From Streptomyces taklimakanensis (GTDB lineage: Bacteria; Actinomycetota; Actinomycetes; Streptomycetales; Streptomycetaceae): a stretch of 64,000 bases of DNA. Each line of letters starts with the position of its first letter. Positions within the stretch are counted from its first letter, which is position 1. Shown in pieces: positions 35,817-44,523 of this stretch. The notes beneath the pieces are model-generated. The model was not told the DNA's origin, did no database searches, and worked only from the letters and a program-made list of their open reading frames with translations. The stretch lies in assembly GCF_009709575.1 (NCBI RefSeq), contig NZ_WIXO01000001.1, positions 124,001 to 188,000 of the forward strand, written 5' to 3'. Made by a program: the position numbers and the translations under genes.

Positions 35817-36826
35817 GGGCCGGTGTCCCGGCGGCCCGGCGCCGTGCCGCGGCGGTCCTGCTCACCGCCCTGGCCTGCGTCCTGCCGCTCCTCGGCGGCT
35901 GCTCCACCGGTGGCGACGGCGACCGCCCCGGCGTGGTGGTCACCACCAACATCCTCGGCGACATCACCCGCAACGTCATCGGCGACGAGGCCGAGGTGAC
36001 GGTGCTGATGGAGGCGGGCGCCGACCCGCACTCCTTCGGCGTCTCCGCCCCGCAGGCGGCCTTGGTCGAACGGGCCGACCTGGTGGTGTACAACGGGCTC
36101 GGACTGGAGGAGAACGTCCTGCGGCACGTGGACGCCGCCCGCGAGGCGGGCACCGCCACCTTCGCCGTCGCAGAGGCCGTCGATCCCCTCCCCTACACCT
36201 CGGACGACAGCGCCGGACGGCCCGACCCCCACTTCTGGACCGACCCCCACCGGGTCCGCACCGCGGTCGGCCTCATCGCCGAACAGGTCGTGGAGAACGT
36301 CGACGGCATCGACGCCGCCGCGGTACGGAAGAGCGCCGACCGGTACGGGGCGAAGGTCGATGACCTCGCCTCCTGGATGCGACAGCGCTTCGAGGCGATC
36401 CCCGAGGACAGGCGCAGCCTGGTGACCAACCACCACGTCTTCGGATACCTGGCCCAGCGGTTCGGCTTCCGCGTCATCGGCGCCGTGATACCCAGCGGCA
36501 CCACCCTGGCCTCCCCCAGCGCCTCCGACCTGGAGTCCCTGGCCACCGCGGTCCGGGAGGCGAAGGTCCGCGCGATCTTCGCCGACTCCTCCCGGCCCGA
36601 CCGGCTGGCCCGCGTCCTCCGGCGCGAGAGCGGCCTGGACGTCGAGGTCGTCCCGCTGTTCTCCGAATCCCTCACCGAGGAGGGCGGGGGAGCCCCCACC
36701 TACCTGGACATGATGCGGGCCAACACCACGGCGATAGCCGACGGCCTGGGCAACGACCGACCCGCAGACCGACCCACACAGCCCCCGTCCACGGACGGAC
36801 CGCAAGAGAGAAAGAACACGACATGA
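35813..36826 (+). CDS. aztC: Zinc-binding lipoprotein of ABC transporter (ZnuA/AztC-like)
   Basis: The 337-residue protein has a twin-arginine-rich N-terminus and lipobox LLGGC. The cluster A-I metal-binding family signatures follow: VTTNILGDI, the first His in ADPHSFGVS, DPHFWTDPHRV, the second His pair in TNHHVFGYLAQRFGF, and the acidic ligand in IFADSS. It lacks a long His-rich loop, as in AztC, which receives zinc from AztD. GTG 35813 and its TGA both overlap neighbours (GTGA, ATGA), tying it to the two AztD genes. Confidence 0.88.
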   Translation: MRAGVPAARRRAAAVLLTALACVLPLLGGCSTGGDGDRPGVVVTTNILGDITRNVIGDEAEVTVLMEAGADPHSFGVSAPQAALVERADLVVYNGLGLEENVLRHVDAAREAGTATFAVAEAVDPLPYTSDDSAGRPDPHFWTDPHRVRTAVGLIAEQVVENVDGIDAAAVRKSADRYGAKVDDLASWMRQRFEAIPEDRRSLVTNHHVFGYLAQRFGFRVIGAVIPSGTTLASPSASDLESLATAVREAKVRAIFADSSRPDRLARVLRRESGLDVEVVPLFSESLTEEGGGAPTYLDMMRANTTAIADGLGNDRPADRPTQPPSTDGPQERKNTT

Positions 36827-38022
36827 GAGACACGGCACGCCCCCGGAAGGCCGCGGGCATCGCCCTCCTCCTGGCCGCCTCCCTCGCGCTCACCGCGTGC
36901 GGCGGACAGCAGACCCAGGAGACCGGGTCCTCCGCGAAGAAGTCCGACGCGAGGTCCGGCGCCCCGACCCCGGCGGTCACGGACCCCGTCGTCACCACCT
37001 ACGACGGCGGCCTCTACGTCCTGGACGGCGAAACCCTCGAAATCGCCGAGGACATACCCCTGCCGGGCTTCAACCGGATCAACCCGGCCGGCGACGACCG
37101 CCATGTGATGATCTCCACCAGCGACGGATTCCGCGTCCTGGACGCGGCCGGCGGCAAGCTCACGGACATCGAGTTCCAGGGGGCCAAGCCCGGCCATGTG
37201 GTCCACCACGCCGGCAGGACCGTGCTGTTCACCGACGGCACCGGCGAGGTCACCGCCTTCGACCCCGACGACCTCGCCGGCGGGAAGCCGAAGACCACCA
37301 CCTACACCGCCCCCTCCCCCCACCACGGCGTCGCCGTCGAACTGGCCAACGGCCACCTGGTCACCACCCTGGGCACCGAGGAGGAGAGGACCGGCATCAC
37401 CGTCCTCGACGAGAACCGCGAGGAGATCACCCGCAACGAGGAGTGCCCCGGCGTCCACGGCGAGGCCACCGCGAAGGACGAGGCCGTCGTCATCGGCTGC
37501 GAGGACGGCGTCCTGATCCACCGGGGCGGCACCATCACCAAGGTGGACAGCCCCACCGAGTACGGCCGCATCGGCAACCAGGCCGGATCCGAGGACTCCC
37601 CCATCGTCCTGGGCGACTACAAGAAGGACGCCGACGCCGAACTGGAGCGCCCCGAGCAGGTCTCCCTGATCGACACCCGCACCGGCGAGCTCCGCCTGGT
37701 CGACCTCGGCACCAGCTACACCTTCCGCTCCCTGGCCCGCGGCCCGCACGGCGAGGCCCTCGTCCTGGGCACCGACGGAGAGATCCACGTCATCGACCCC
37801 GAAGAGGGGAAGGTCACCCGGACCATCCCCGTCATGGACCAGTGGCGCGAACCGCTGGAGTGGCAGCGGCCCCGCCCCGCGATCTTCGTCCGCGACCACA
37901 CCGCCTACGTCTCCGACCCCGCCACCCGCAGGCTCCACGCGATCGACATCGAGTCCGGTGAGCAACGCGCCTCGGTGACCCTGCCCAAGGCGCCCAACGA
38001 GCTCAGCGGTGTGAGGCACTGA
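36823..38022 (+). CDS. aztD: Zinc metallochaperone AztD-like lipoprotein, copy 2
   Basis: The 399-residue protein has a lipobox (LTAC) and the same propeller-like organisation as copy 1. It keeps the family motifs CPGVHGEA and GCEDGVLI with the histidine, plus PGHVVHHAG and SPHHGVAV. This makes it the more canonical AztD. Its ATG overlaps the aztC stop and a strong terminator follows 7 bp after its own stop. The two copies are clearly diverged, so the duplication is not recent. Confidence 0.82.
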   Translation: MRDTARPRKAAGIALLLAASLALTACGGQQTQETGSSAKKSDARSGAPTPAVTDPVVTTYDGGLYVLDGETLEIAEDIPLPGFNRINPAGDDRHVMISTSDGFRVLDAAGGKLTDIEFQGAKPGHVVHHAGRTVLFTDGTGEVTAFDPDDLAGGKPKTTTYTAPSPHHGVAVELANGHLVTTLGTEEERTGITVLDENREEITRNEECPGVHGEATAKDEAVVIGCEDGVLIHRGGTITKVDSPTEYGRIGNQAGSEDSPIVLGDYKKDADAELERPEQVSLIDTRTGELRLVDLGTSYTFRSLARGPHGEALVLGTDGEIHVIDPEEGKVTRTIPVMDQWREPLEWQRPRPAIFVRDHTAYVSDPATRRLHAIDIESGEQRASVTLPKAPNELSGVRH

Positions 38023-38029
38023 CTCCCCG

Positions 38030-38061
38030 CCGGGCCCGGCACGCGGCCGTGCCGGGCCCGG
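38030..38061. terminator. Terminator of the azt operon
   Basis: A perfect 14-bp stem, CCGGGCCCGGCACG (38030-38043) with CGTGCCGGGCCCGG (38048-38061), encloses a 4-base loop. It starts 7 bp after the second aztD stop. Confidence 0.88.
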
Positions 38062-38410
38062 TGCGCGGGCCCCTTCGCGCCCGACTCGTTCCACGGCCCC
38101 CGGCGCCCGCCCCGGACTCGGCCGGCCGGCCGACCCCGACCCGGTGGAACCACACCCCGACACCGCTCGCCGCGGTTGCCGTCGGGACGGCCTGGCTTCG
38201 AGACGCCAGGTCTTTCGACTTTCTGAGGACAAAATATGGACGGCCAGAGCGAAAGTCCTTACCGTCTTGGTCGCAACCACTCCCTCAGGTACAGCGCGAC
38301 CCGCAACCCCTGGGCCGCAGATGCCCGCCTTCGCCGTTGGTCCGAGGTCGAAGGCCGGATCACCCCTGACCGGGCGTCCGCAGTCCGTGCCCCGAGCGCC
38401 AGGAGGAAGA
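38062..38410. other. Upstream region of the PA14/DUF1080 gene
   Basis: This 349-bp stretch has no convincing gene. From about 38210 to 38290 it contains lower-GC sequence (CTTTCGACTTTCTGAGGACA) that could hold the promoter of the following secreted protein. AGGAGG ends 5 bp before the downstream GTG. Confidence 0.4.
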
Positions 38411-41400
38411 GTGAGTCAACAGCCGCACCGTCGGTTTCGCAGACATGCTGCGGGGCTGGCACTCGCCGCAGTCGTCGTCGGAAGCTGGACCCCCGCCGCC
38501 GCCCAGTCGGCCGCCCGGAGCGCCGCGGACATCCCGCCGCAGGAACCCGGAGTGACGCTGCGCGTCTTCGATGTGCAAGCGCCCTTGAGGGAAATCTGCG
38601 AGCTGAAGGGGGGTCAGACGCCCAACGTCGACAAGCTGATGCCCACTGTCGACTGGACGACGGACGCGGACTTCGGCATGGCCGACAACTTCGTCTCCCA
38701 CGTCATCGGAAACCTCCGGATCCCCCAGGACGGTACGTATGCCTTCCGTCTGATCAGCGACGACGGCTCACGCCTGCACATCGGTGACCGGAGGGTCATC
38801 GACCACGACGGCCTGCACGGCGCCGAACCCAAGGACGGCAGCGTCCATCTGACCTCCGGCCCGCACCCGCTGCGCATCGAGCACTTCGAGGCGGGCGGCG
38901 GCCAGCAGCTCACCCTCCAGTGGAAGCCGCCCGGCGCCACGGACTTCACCCTCGTGCCCAACTCGGCGCTCAGCACCGACGCCGGAGTCGTACGCGTCAC
39001 CGCGCCCGGCCGCAAGGAGTGCGTCGGCGGTCAGGACGGTCCGGGCGACGGCCTGCCGCTGTCCGGCGTCCACCCGAACTACACCCTCACCGACCTGCGT
39101 CCCGCCGGCTTCGAACCCAAGGTCTCCGCCATGGACTGGCTGCCGGACGGCAGACTGGCCGTGTCCACCTGGGGAGAGAGCGAGACCACCGACGGAGAGG
39201 TCCACCTCCTGGACAACGTCACCGGGGACACCGGCCCGGAGAAGGTCACGGTCAAGAAGATCGCCTCGGGGCTCAGGGAGCCCATGGGCATCAAGTACGT
39301 CGACGGCAAGCTGTACGTCTCGGAGAAGCACCAGCTGACCGAGTTGAACGACCACGACGGCGACGACGTCGTCGACGAGAAGAGGAAGATCGCCTCCTGG
39401 CCCTACGGCGGCAACTTCCACGAGTTCGCCTTCGGCCTGCTCTACGACAAGGGCAGCTTCTACCTGAACCTGTCGGTCTCCATCGACTACGGCGGCGCCA
39501 CGACCGACCCGCAACCGGCCGAGGGCGGCCGCGGCACGACCATCAAGGTCGACAGGGCGACCGGCGAGGTCTCCTACCTCGCCGGAGGTCTGCGCACCCC
39601 CAACGGCATCGGCTGGGGCCCGGACAAGGGCATCTTCGTCACCGACAACCAGGGCGGCTGGCTGCCCTCCTCGAAGCTGGTGCACATCAAGCAGGACCGC
39701 TTCTTCAACCACTACACGCGGTACCGGGACGGCACGGGCGAGGACGCCTCCTTCCGGCCCGGCCCCTTCGACGACCGCCCGGTGACCAAGCCGGTCCTGT
39801 GGCTGCCGCAGAACGAGATCGCCAACTCGCCCAGCACACCGCTCATGTTGACGAAGGGGCCCTTCGCCGGGCAGATGATCTTCGGCGACGTCACCTACGG
39901 CGGACTGCAGCGCGCGAGCCTGGAGAAGGTCGACGGCGAGTACCAGGGCGCCGTCTTCCGCCACACCCAGGGCCTGGAGGCGGGCGTCAACCGCGTCAGC
40001 ATCGGTCCCGACGGCGCGATCTACGCCGGCGGCCTCGGCGCCGACGGCAACTGGGGCCAGGAGGGCAAACTCCGCTTCGGCCTCCAGAAGCTGACCCCGA
40101 ACGGCACCAACGCCTTCGACATCCACTCGATGCGCGCCACGCGCAACGGCTTCGTCCTCCGGTACACCCAGCCCCTCTCCCAGGAGACCGTCGACAAGCT
40201 CGCCCAGAGCTACCGGGTCCGCCAGTGGCGCTACTCGCCCACGCCCGAGTACGGCGGCCCGAAGATCGACGAGGAGCCGCTGACCGTGTCCCGCGCCGTC
40301 GTCTCGGACGACCGCAAGCAGGTCCGGTTGGAGATCCCCGGGCTCAGGACCGACCGCGTGGTGCACATCCGCTCCCCGCGTCCCTTCACCGCGGACAACG
40401 GCGAGTCCCTGTGGAGCACCGAGGCCTGGTACACCCTCAACGCGATCCCCGGCAAGGAGGCGCCCGTCACCGCCTACGAGGCGGAGGAGGCCAAGCTCGG
40501 CGGCGGCGCCGGCATCAACAAGGACCACCAGGGCTACTCCGGCGGCGGCTTCGTCGACCGCTACGGCACTCCCGGAGCCACCACCACCTTCCGCGTCGAC
40601 ATCGCCAAGAAGGGCACGTACGACGTGGGGCTGCGCTACGCCAACGGCCCGCACCCCTTCCACGGCGACAAGAGGATCAGCCTCTACGTCAACGGGGACA
40701 AGGTCCGCCGGACGGTGCTGCCGCCGACCGCCGGCTGGGACACCTGGGCGACGCGGAGCGAGAGGCTGACGTTGCGCAAGGGCGTCAACACCATCGCCTA
40801 CCGGTACGACGACGGCGACGACGGCCATGTCAACCTCGACATGATCCACATCAACCGTCCCGGTGAACGCATCGACCTGTTCGACGGCGGCAGTCTGTCG
40901 CAGTGGCAGCACACCGACGGCCGCGCGGTCGAATGGCCCCGGACCGAAGGGGGCTCCATCGAGGTGTGCTGCGGGGACATCCGCACCAAGCGGAACTTCG
41001 GCGACCACAGACTGCACGTCGAGTTCCAAGTCCCCGAGCTCCCCGACGACGTCACCGGGCAGGACCGCGGCAACAGCGGTGTCTACCTCCAGAACCGCTA
41101 CGAGATCCAGATCCTCGACTCCTACGGGGTGCCCACCCTCGCCGACAACGAGGCCGGCGCCATCTACCGCCAGAAGGCGGCCGACACCAACGCGTCGTCA
41201 CCACCCGGGACCTGGCAGTCCTACGACATCGTCTTCCGGGCCGCGCGCTACGACAGCGCCGGAGGGATGACCGAGAAGGCTCGGATCACGGTGGTGTGGA
41301 ACGGCAGGACGGTCCACGACGACGTGGCCGTCGACGGGCCGACCGGCGGTGGCATCGCCGAAGGCCCGGCCACCGGACCGATCAGGCTCCAGGACCACGG

Positions 41401-41446
41401 CAACGAGGTCCGCTACCGCAACGTGTGGGTCGAACCACTGAGCTGA
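38411..41446 (+). CDS. Secreted multidomain protein: PA14, beta-propeller, CBM6/35, DUF1080
   Basis: The 1011-residue protein starts with a basic signal peptide (RRFRRHAAGLALAAVVVGSW). PA14-like sequence follows at about 60-190 (GTYAFRLISDDGSRLHIGD), then a glucose/sorbosone-dehydrogenase-like propeller at about 210-560 (FEPKVSAMDWLPDGRLAVST; GLREPMGIKYVDGKLYV). A carbohydrate-binding module occupies about 690-810 (AEEAKLGGGAGI), and a C-terminal DUF1080 domain about 820-1011 (GNSGVYLQNRYEIQILDSYG). DUF1080 proteins are linked to 3-keto-glycoside hydrolysis. GTG 38411 is fixed by AGGAGG. It probably acts outside the cell on plant or microbial sugars; the reaction is inferred from domains. Confidence 0.82.
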   Translation: MSQQPHRRFRRHAAGLALAAVVVGSWTPAAAQSAARSAADIPPQEPGVTLRVFDVQAPLREICELKGGQTPNVDKLMPTVDWTTDADFGMADNFVSHVIGNLRIPQDGTYAFRLISDDGSRLHIGDRRVIDHDGLHGAEPKDGSVHLTSGPHPLRIEHFEAGGGQQLTLQWKPPGATDFTLVPNSALSTDAGVVRVTAPGRKECVGGQDGPGDGLPLSGVHPNYTLTDLRPAGFEPKVSAMDWLPDGRLAVSTWGESETTDGEVHLLDNVTGDTGPEKVTVKKIASGLREPMGIKYVDGKLYVSEKHQLTELNDHDGDDVVDEKRKIASWPYGGNFHEFAFGLLYDKGSFYLNLSVSIDYGGATTDPQPAEGGRGTTIKVDRATGEVSYLAGGLRTPNGIGWGPDKGIFVTDNQGGWLPSSKLVHIKQDRFFNHYTRYRDGTGEDASFRPGPFDDRPVTKPVLWLPQNEIANSPSTPLMLTKGPFAGQMIFGDVTYGGLQRASLEKVDGEYQGAVFRHTQGLEAGVNRVSIGPDGAIYAGGLGADGNWGQEGKLRFGLQKLTPNGTNAFDIHSMRATRNGFVLRYTQPLSQETVDKLAQSYRVRQWRYSPTPEYGGPKIDEEPLTVSRAVVSDDRKQVRLEIPGLRTDRVVHIRSPRPFTADNGESLWSTEAWYTLNAIPGKEAPVTAYEAEEAKLGGGAGINKDHQGYSGGGFVDRYGTPGATTTFRVDIAKKGTYDVGLRYANGPHPFHGDKRISLYVNGDKVRRTVLPPTAGWDTWATRSERLTLRKGVNTIAYRYDDGDDGHVNLDMIHINRPGERIDLFDGGSLSQWQHTDGRAVEWPRTEGGSIEVCCGDIRTKRNFGDHRLHVEFQVPELPDDVTGQDRGNSGVYLQNRYEIQILDSYGVPTLADNEAGAIYRQKAADTNASSPPGTWQSYDIVFRAARYDSAGGMTEKARITVVWNGRTVHDDVAVDGPTGGGIAEGPATGPIRLQDHGNEVRYRNVWVEPLS

Positions 41447-41469
41447 TCGACCACACGCCACGGCCCGAT

Positions 41470-41510
41470 CGCGCACGGGACGGTCGCCCCGTCGGGCCGT
41501 CCCGTGCGCG
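41470..41510. terminator. Terminator after the PA14/DUF1080 gene
   Basis: CGCGCACGGGACGG (41470-41483) pairs perfectly with CCGTCCCGTGCGCG (41497-41510) across a 13-base loop, 24 bp after the stop. The remaining sequence to 41837 shows no gene. Confidence 0.78.
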
Positions 41511-41837
41511 GAGCGTGTCCGGTGCTTCCCCCGCTCCGGTGGGGTCCACCCGCTCCTCCCCCGACTCCCCGCCCGGTCGCCGACCTCGCCCGAGGTGCCG
41601 GCACTCGCCTTCTCCACCGGGTCGACCGGCAACGGTTGCGCTCCACCGGGTCGGTGCCCGGTCCGCGGGTCCGGCTCAACGAGCCGGTGCGGATCCCGAC
41701 GTCGGATCACCGGCCCGGTGGCCCCGGGGAACCGCAGACCGCCTGGACCGTCGATGCCGGCTTCCGGCAGGTCGATGAGCCGGCCCCGGACATCGCCGGG
41801 CACCGGGTCGGGATGCCCGCCCTACCGCCGCGAGCCC

Positions 41838-42602
41838 CTACGCGCGCTCAGGCTTGCGTGCCTCGACGAGGGTCCTGGAGGAGTGGGCGACGAAGGGGCC
41901 CTCGGCCTCGATCTTCCCGTGCAGCTCGCGCAGGCGGCTGCGGTACCGCTCGACGGTGAAGCCGGGCACCGCCCAGATCACCTTGCGGAGGAAGTAGATC
42001 ACGGCGCCGACGTCGAAGAACTCCATCCTCAGCCGTTCCGCGCGCACGTCGACGATCTCCAGGCCGGCGGCCTTCGCCGCCGCGGTCTCGTCGTCAGGGT
42101 GGCGCTTCCGGCGCGCCTCGGGCTGCGGCCCCAGGAAGTGCTCCACCAGCTCCCACCCGCTGGCGGGCCCGACGTGCTGGGCGAAGTACGTCCCGCCCGG
42201 TCGCAGCACTCGCGCGATCTCGGACCACCACACCGTCACGGGGTGCCGGCTGGTCACCAGGTCGAATGCCTCGTCGGCGAACGGCAGGGGCGGCTCGTCC
42301 GGGGCGGCGACGACCACCGCCCCGCGCGGGTGCAGCAGCCTGGTCGCCTTGGCTGCGTTCGGCGGCCAGGACTCCGTCGCGGCCATCGCCGGCGGCAGCT
42401 TCTCCGCCCCGGCCAGGACCTCACCGCCACCGGTCTGGATGTCGAGCGCCGCCGACACCACCGCCGGCCGCCGACTCATCGCCCGCTGATAGCCCCACGA
42501 CGGGCGTTCCTCGGTCGCCCGGCCGTCCAGCCAGGAGAAGTCCCAGCCTGCCACGGAAGCCGACTCGGCTTCGGCGACAAGCTCATCGAAAGTGCGTGGC
42601 AT
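41838..42602 (-). CDS. SAM-dependent methyltransferase
   Basis: The 254-residue protein shows a class I methyltransferase core: LDIQTGGGEVL as motif I, AVVVAAPDEPPLPFADEAFD covering the motif II/III area, and IARVLRPGGTYFAQHVGP after it. The C-terminal half (FLRKVIWAVPGFTVERY) is typical of actinobacterial homologues annotated only as methyltransferases. The ATG start gives a short helical lead MPRTFDELVAEA. It stands between convergent terminators, so it is likely a single-gene unit with no visible link to the secreted proteins around it. Confidence 0.85.
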   Translation of the reverse strand: MPRTFDELVAEAESASVAGWDFSWLDGRATEERPSWGYQRAMSRRPAVVSAALDIQTGGGEVLAGAEKLPPAMAATESWPPNAAKATRLLHPRGAVVVAAPDEPPLPFADEAFDLVTSRHPVTVWWSEIARVLRPGGTYFAQHVGPASGWELVEHFLGPQPEARRKRHPDDETAAAKAAGLEIVDVRAERLRMEFFDVGAVIYFLRKVIWAVPGFTVERYRSRLRELHGKIEAEGPFVAHSSRTLVEARKPERA

Positions 42603-42667
42603 GGCCACATCATTACGCCCGGCCCGCCCGAACGCACACGGTATTGCGCCGTGGGCCCGCGCACGAC

Positions 42668-42695
42668 GAGGGCCGGGGACTCCTCCCCGGCCCTC
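42668..42695. terminator. Terminator after the ThuA/DUF1080 gene
   Basis: GAGGGCCGGGGA (42668-42679) pairs perfectly with TCCCCGGCCCTC (42684-42695) around a 4-base loop. It lies 43 bp beyond the stop of the leftward ThuA gene and before the methyltransferase start. Confidence 0.82.
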
Positions 42696-42738
42696 GCCCC
42701 GCCCTTCGATGTTCACCGGCGCGTCGCCACGCGCCGCG

Positions 42739-44502
42739 TCACGGCAGGGTCCATGTCTGGTTGGGGCCGGTGTGGCAGGTCCACAGGTGGACGGGGGTGC
42801 CGTCGTTCCAGGTGGAGCCGGACGCGTCGAGGCACTTGCCGGACTGGGGGTTGCGGACGGTGCCGTCGGGCTGGGGCGCCCAACGCTGGGCCCCGGTACC
42901 GTTGCAGCTCCACAACTGGACCCGGGTGCCGTCGGCGGTACCGCCACCGGAGACGTCCAGACACTTGCCCAGGGCCCTGAGGGTGCCGTCGCCGGGAAGG
43001 GTCCACTGCTGGGCCCCGGTACCGTTGCAGCTCCAGATCTGGACCCGGGTGCCGTCGGCGGTGCCACCACCGTCGACGTCCAGACACTTGCCGTTCACCC
43101 CCCGCACCTCACCCGAACGCGGTCCGGGAGCGGATTCGGAGTCCTTGACGCGGATGTTGCGGAAGGACACCGTGTCACCGTCGCCGTGGTTCTGGAGGCC
43201 GATGTGGCCCTGCGCGAGACTGCGCGCCGGGTCGGTGTTGGTGAAGTCGTTGATCCGGCGACCGTTGAGGAACACCTCCAGGCGCTCGCCGGTGACGCGG
43301 ATCTCGTAGGTGTTCCACTCGCCGGGCGGGTTGAGCGCGGCGTCGCGCGCGGCGATGTCCGCGGACTGGAACCCGTAGACGGCGCCCGTGGTGCGGTCGG
43401 GCGTGTCGGTGGCGTCGATCTGGATCTCGTAGCCGTTGTTCACCGCCGACCACGGGTCGTCGGAGGCCGGGAAGCCCACGAAGACGCCGGAGTTGTCGTC
43501 ACCGTCCGCCCTCCAGTCGAGTTTGAGCGAGTAGTCGCCCGTGAACTCCTCGGCCGAGTACCACAGCATGCCGAGTCCTCCGTGGGACGTGAGCGTGCCG
43601 TCGGCGAGGGTGAACCCGCCGGGGCCGGCCTGCTCCCACCCCGCCGTGTCCGAGCCGTCGAACAGGGGCTCGTAGCCGGTCTCCGGGCGGCAGTCGGCCT
43701 CCGTCGTCCCGGCCGCCCAGCGGATGCCGCCGAGGAGGTGTCGGCGGAAGGCCTGCTCACCGTAGGACTCGTCGGTGTGACCACCGCCGGTGTAGAAGGC
43801 CCGGCCGCCCCGGTAGTCCTTGCACCAGGCGATCGGGTGGTCGCCGGCCATGGAGCCGCCGGAGTAGCTGGACTCGTCGAGGGAGGCCAGGACGTGCGCG
43901 TCGACGCGGGGGTTCGTGCGGTAGTTGTACCACTCGTCGGTCCGCTGCCAGGTGTCGCCCAGATGGGCGGTGGCGTCGTGCGCGCGGTCCTCGACCCTGA
44001 CGGTGGCGGACTGGACGGCCGGGTGGGAGTGGAACAGGGCCCCGGCCAGTCCCTCGTAGAAGGGCCAGTCGTACTCCGTGTCGGCCGCCGCGTGGATGCC
44101 CACGTAGCCCCCGCCGTCTCCGATGTACTGCTCGAAGGCCGTCTGCTGGGCACCGTTCAGCACGTCTCCCGTGGTCGACAGGAAGACGACCGCCTCGTAC
44201 CGGGCGAGGTTGTCGGTGGTGAAGGCCTGCGCGTCCTCGGTCGCGTCCACGGTGAAGCCGTGGGTCGCGCCGAGGTCGCGCAGTGCCGCGACGCCGTCGT
44301 CGATGGACGAGTGGCGGTAGCCCGCCGTCTTGGAGAAGACGAGGATCTCGTACGCGGGGTCGGCCGCCACCTGGGTGCGCGCGGTCGTGGGGCGCGTCGT
44401 GGAGGAGCGGTCCGCGGGCTCCGCCAGTGCCGTCGCCTGCGGCGCCGTGAGCAGCAGGACTCCGGTGAGCAGGGCCAGTGCGGTTCTCGGTCGGTTGCGC
44501 AT
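42739..44502 (-). CDS. Secreted ThuA-DUF1080-ricin lectin protein
   Basis: The 587-residue protein has a signal peptide (LALLTGVLLLTAPQATALAE). A ThuA-like glutamine-amidotransferase-fold domain (about 50-270) shows ILVFSKTAGYRHSSIDDGV and GGYVGIHAAADTEYDW. A DUF1080 domain (about 275-455) shows LFDGSDTAGWEQAG and NNGYEIQIDATDTPDR. A C-terminal ricin-type lectin (about 465-587) has three QxW-like repeats such as CNGTGAQQWTL. ThuA and DUF1080 proteins are associated with oxidised (3-keto) disaccharide processing. The lectin would hold it on polysaccharide. It is followed upstream by a PQQ-type protein with the same lectin, 21 bp away. Confidence 0.87.
   Translation of the reverse strand: MRNRPRTALALLTGVLLLTAPQATALAEPADRSSTTRPTTARTQVAADPAYEILVFSKTAGYRHSSIDDGVAALRDLGATHGFTVDATEDAQAFTTDNLARYEAVVFLSTTGDVLNGAQQTAFEQYIGDGGGYVGIHAAADTEYDWPFYEGLAGALFHSHPAVQSATVRVEDRAHDATAHLGDTWQRTDEWYNYRTNPRVDAHVLASLDESSYSGGSMAGDHPIAWCKDYRGGRAFYTGGGHTDESYGEQAFRRHLLGGIRWAAGTTEADCRPETGYEPLFDGSDTAGWEQAGPGGFTLADGTLTSHGGLGMLWYSAEEFTGDYSLKLDWRADGDDNSGVFVGFPASDDPWSAVNNGYEIQIDATDTPDRTTGAVYGFQSADIAARDAALNPPGEWNTYEIRVTGERLEVFLNGRRINDFTNTDPARSLAQGHIGLQNHGDGDTVSFRNIRVKDSESAPGPRSGEVRGVNGKCLDVDGGGTADGTRVQIWSCNGTGAQQWTLPGDGTLRALGKCLDVSGGGTADGTRVQLWSCNGTGAQRWAPQPDGTVRNPQSGKCLDASGSTWNDGTPVHLWTCHTGPNQTWTLP
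42741..43119. repeat. 379-bp near-identical lectin repeat, copy A
   Basis: This segment encodes the ricin-lectin end of the ThuA protein. It matches copy B at 44526-44904 base for base except for four substitutions, two of them in one codon pair changing QLW to QIW. Identity stops right after the lectin module. Confidence 0.95.
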
Positions 44503-44523
44503 GTGCGTCGTCCTCTCCTCCTG

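Noticed and set aside
38768..41029. A 753-residue minus-strand frame opposite the PA14/DUF1080 gene
   Set aside because: Composition is Val/Gly/Asp/Ala-dominated without motifs, as expected opposite a high-GC coding strand.
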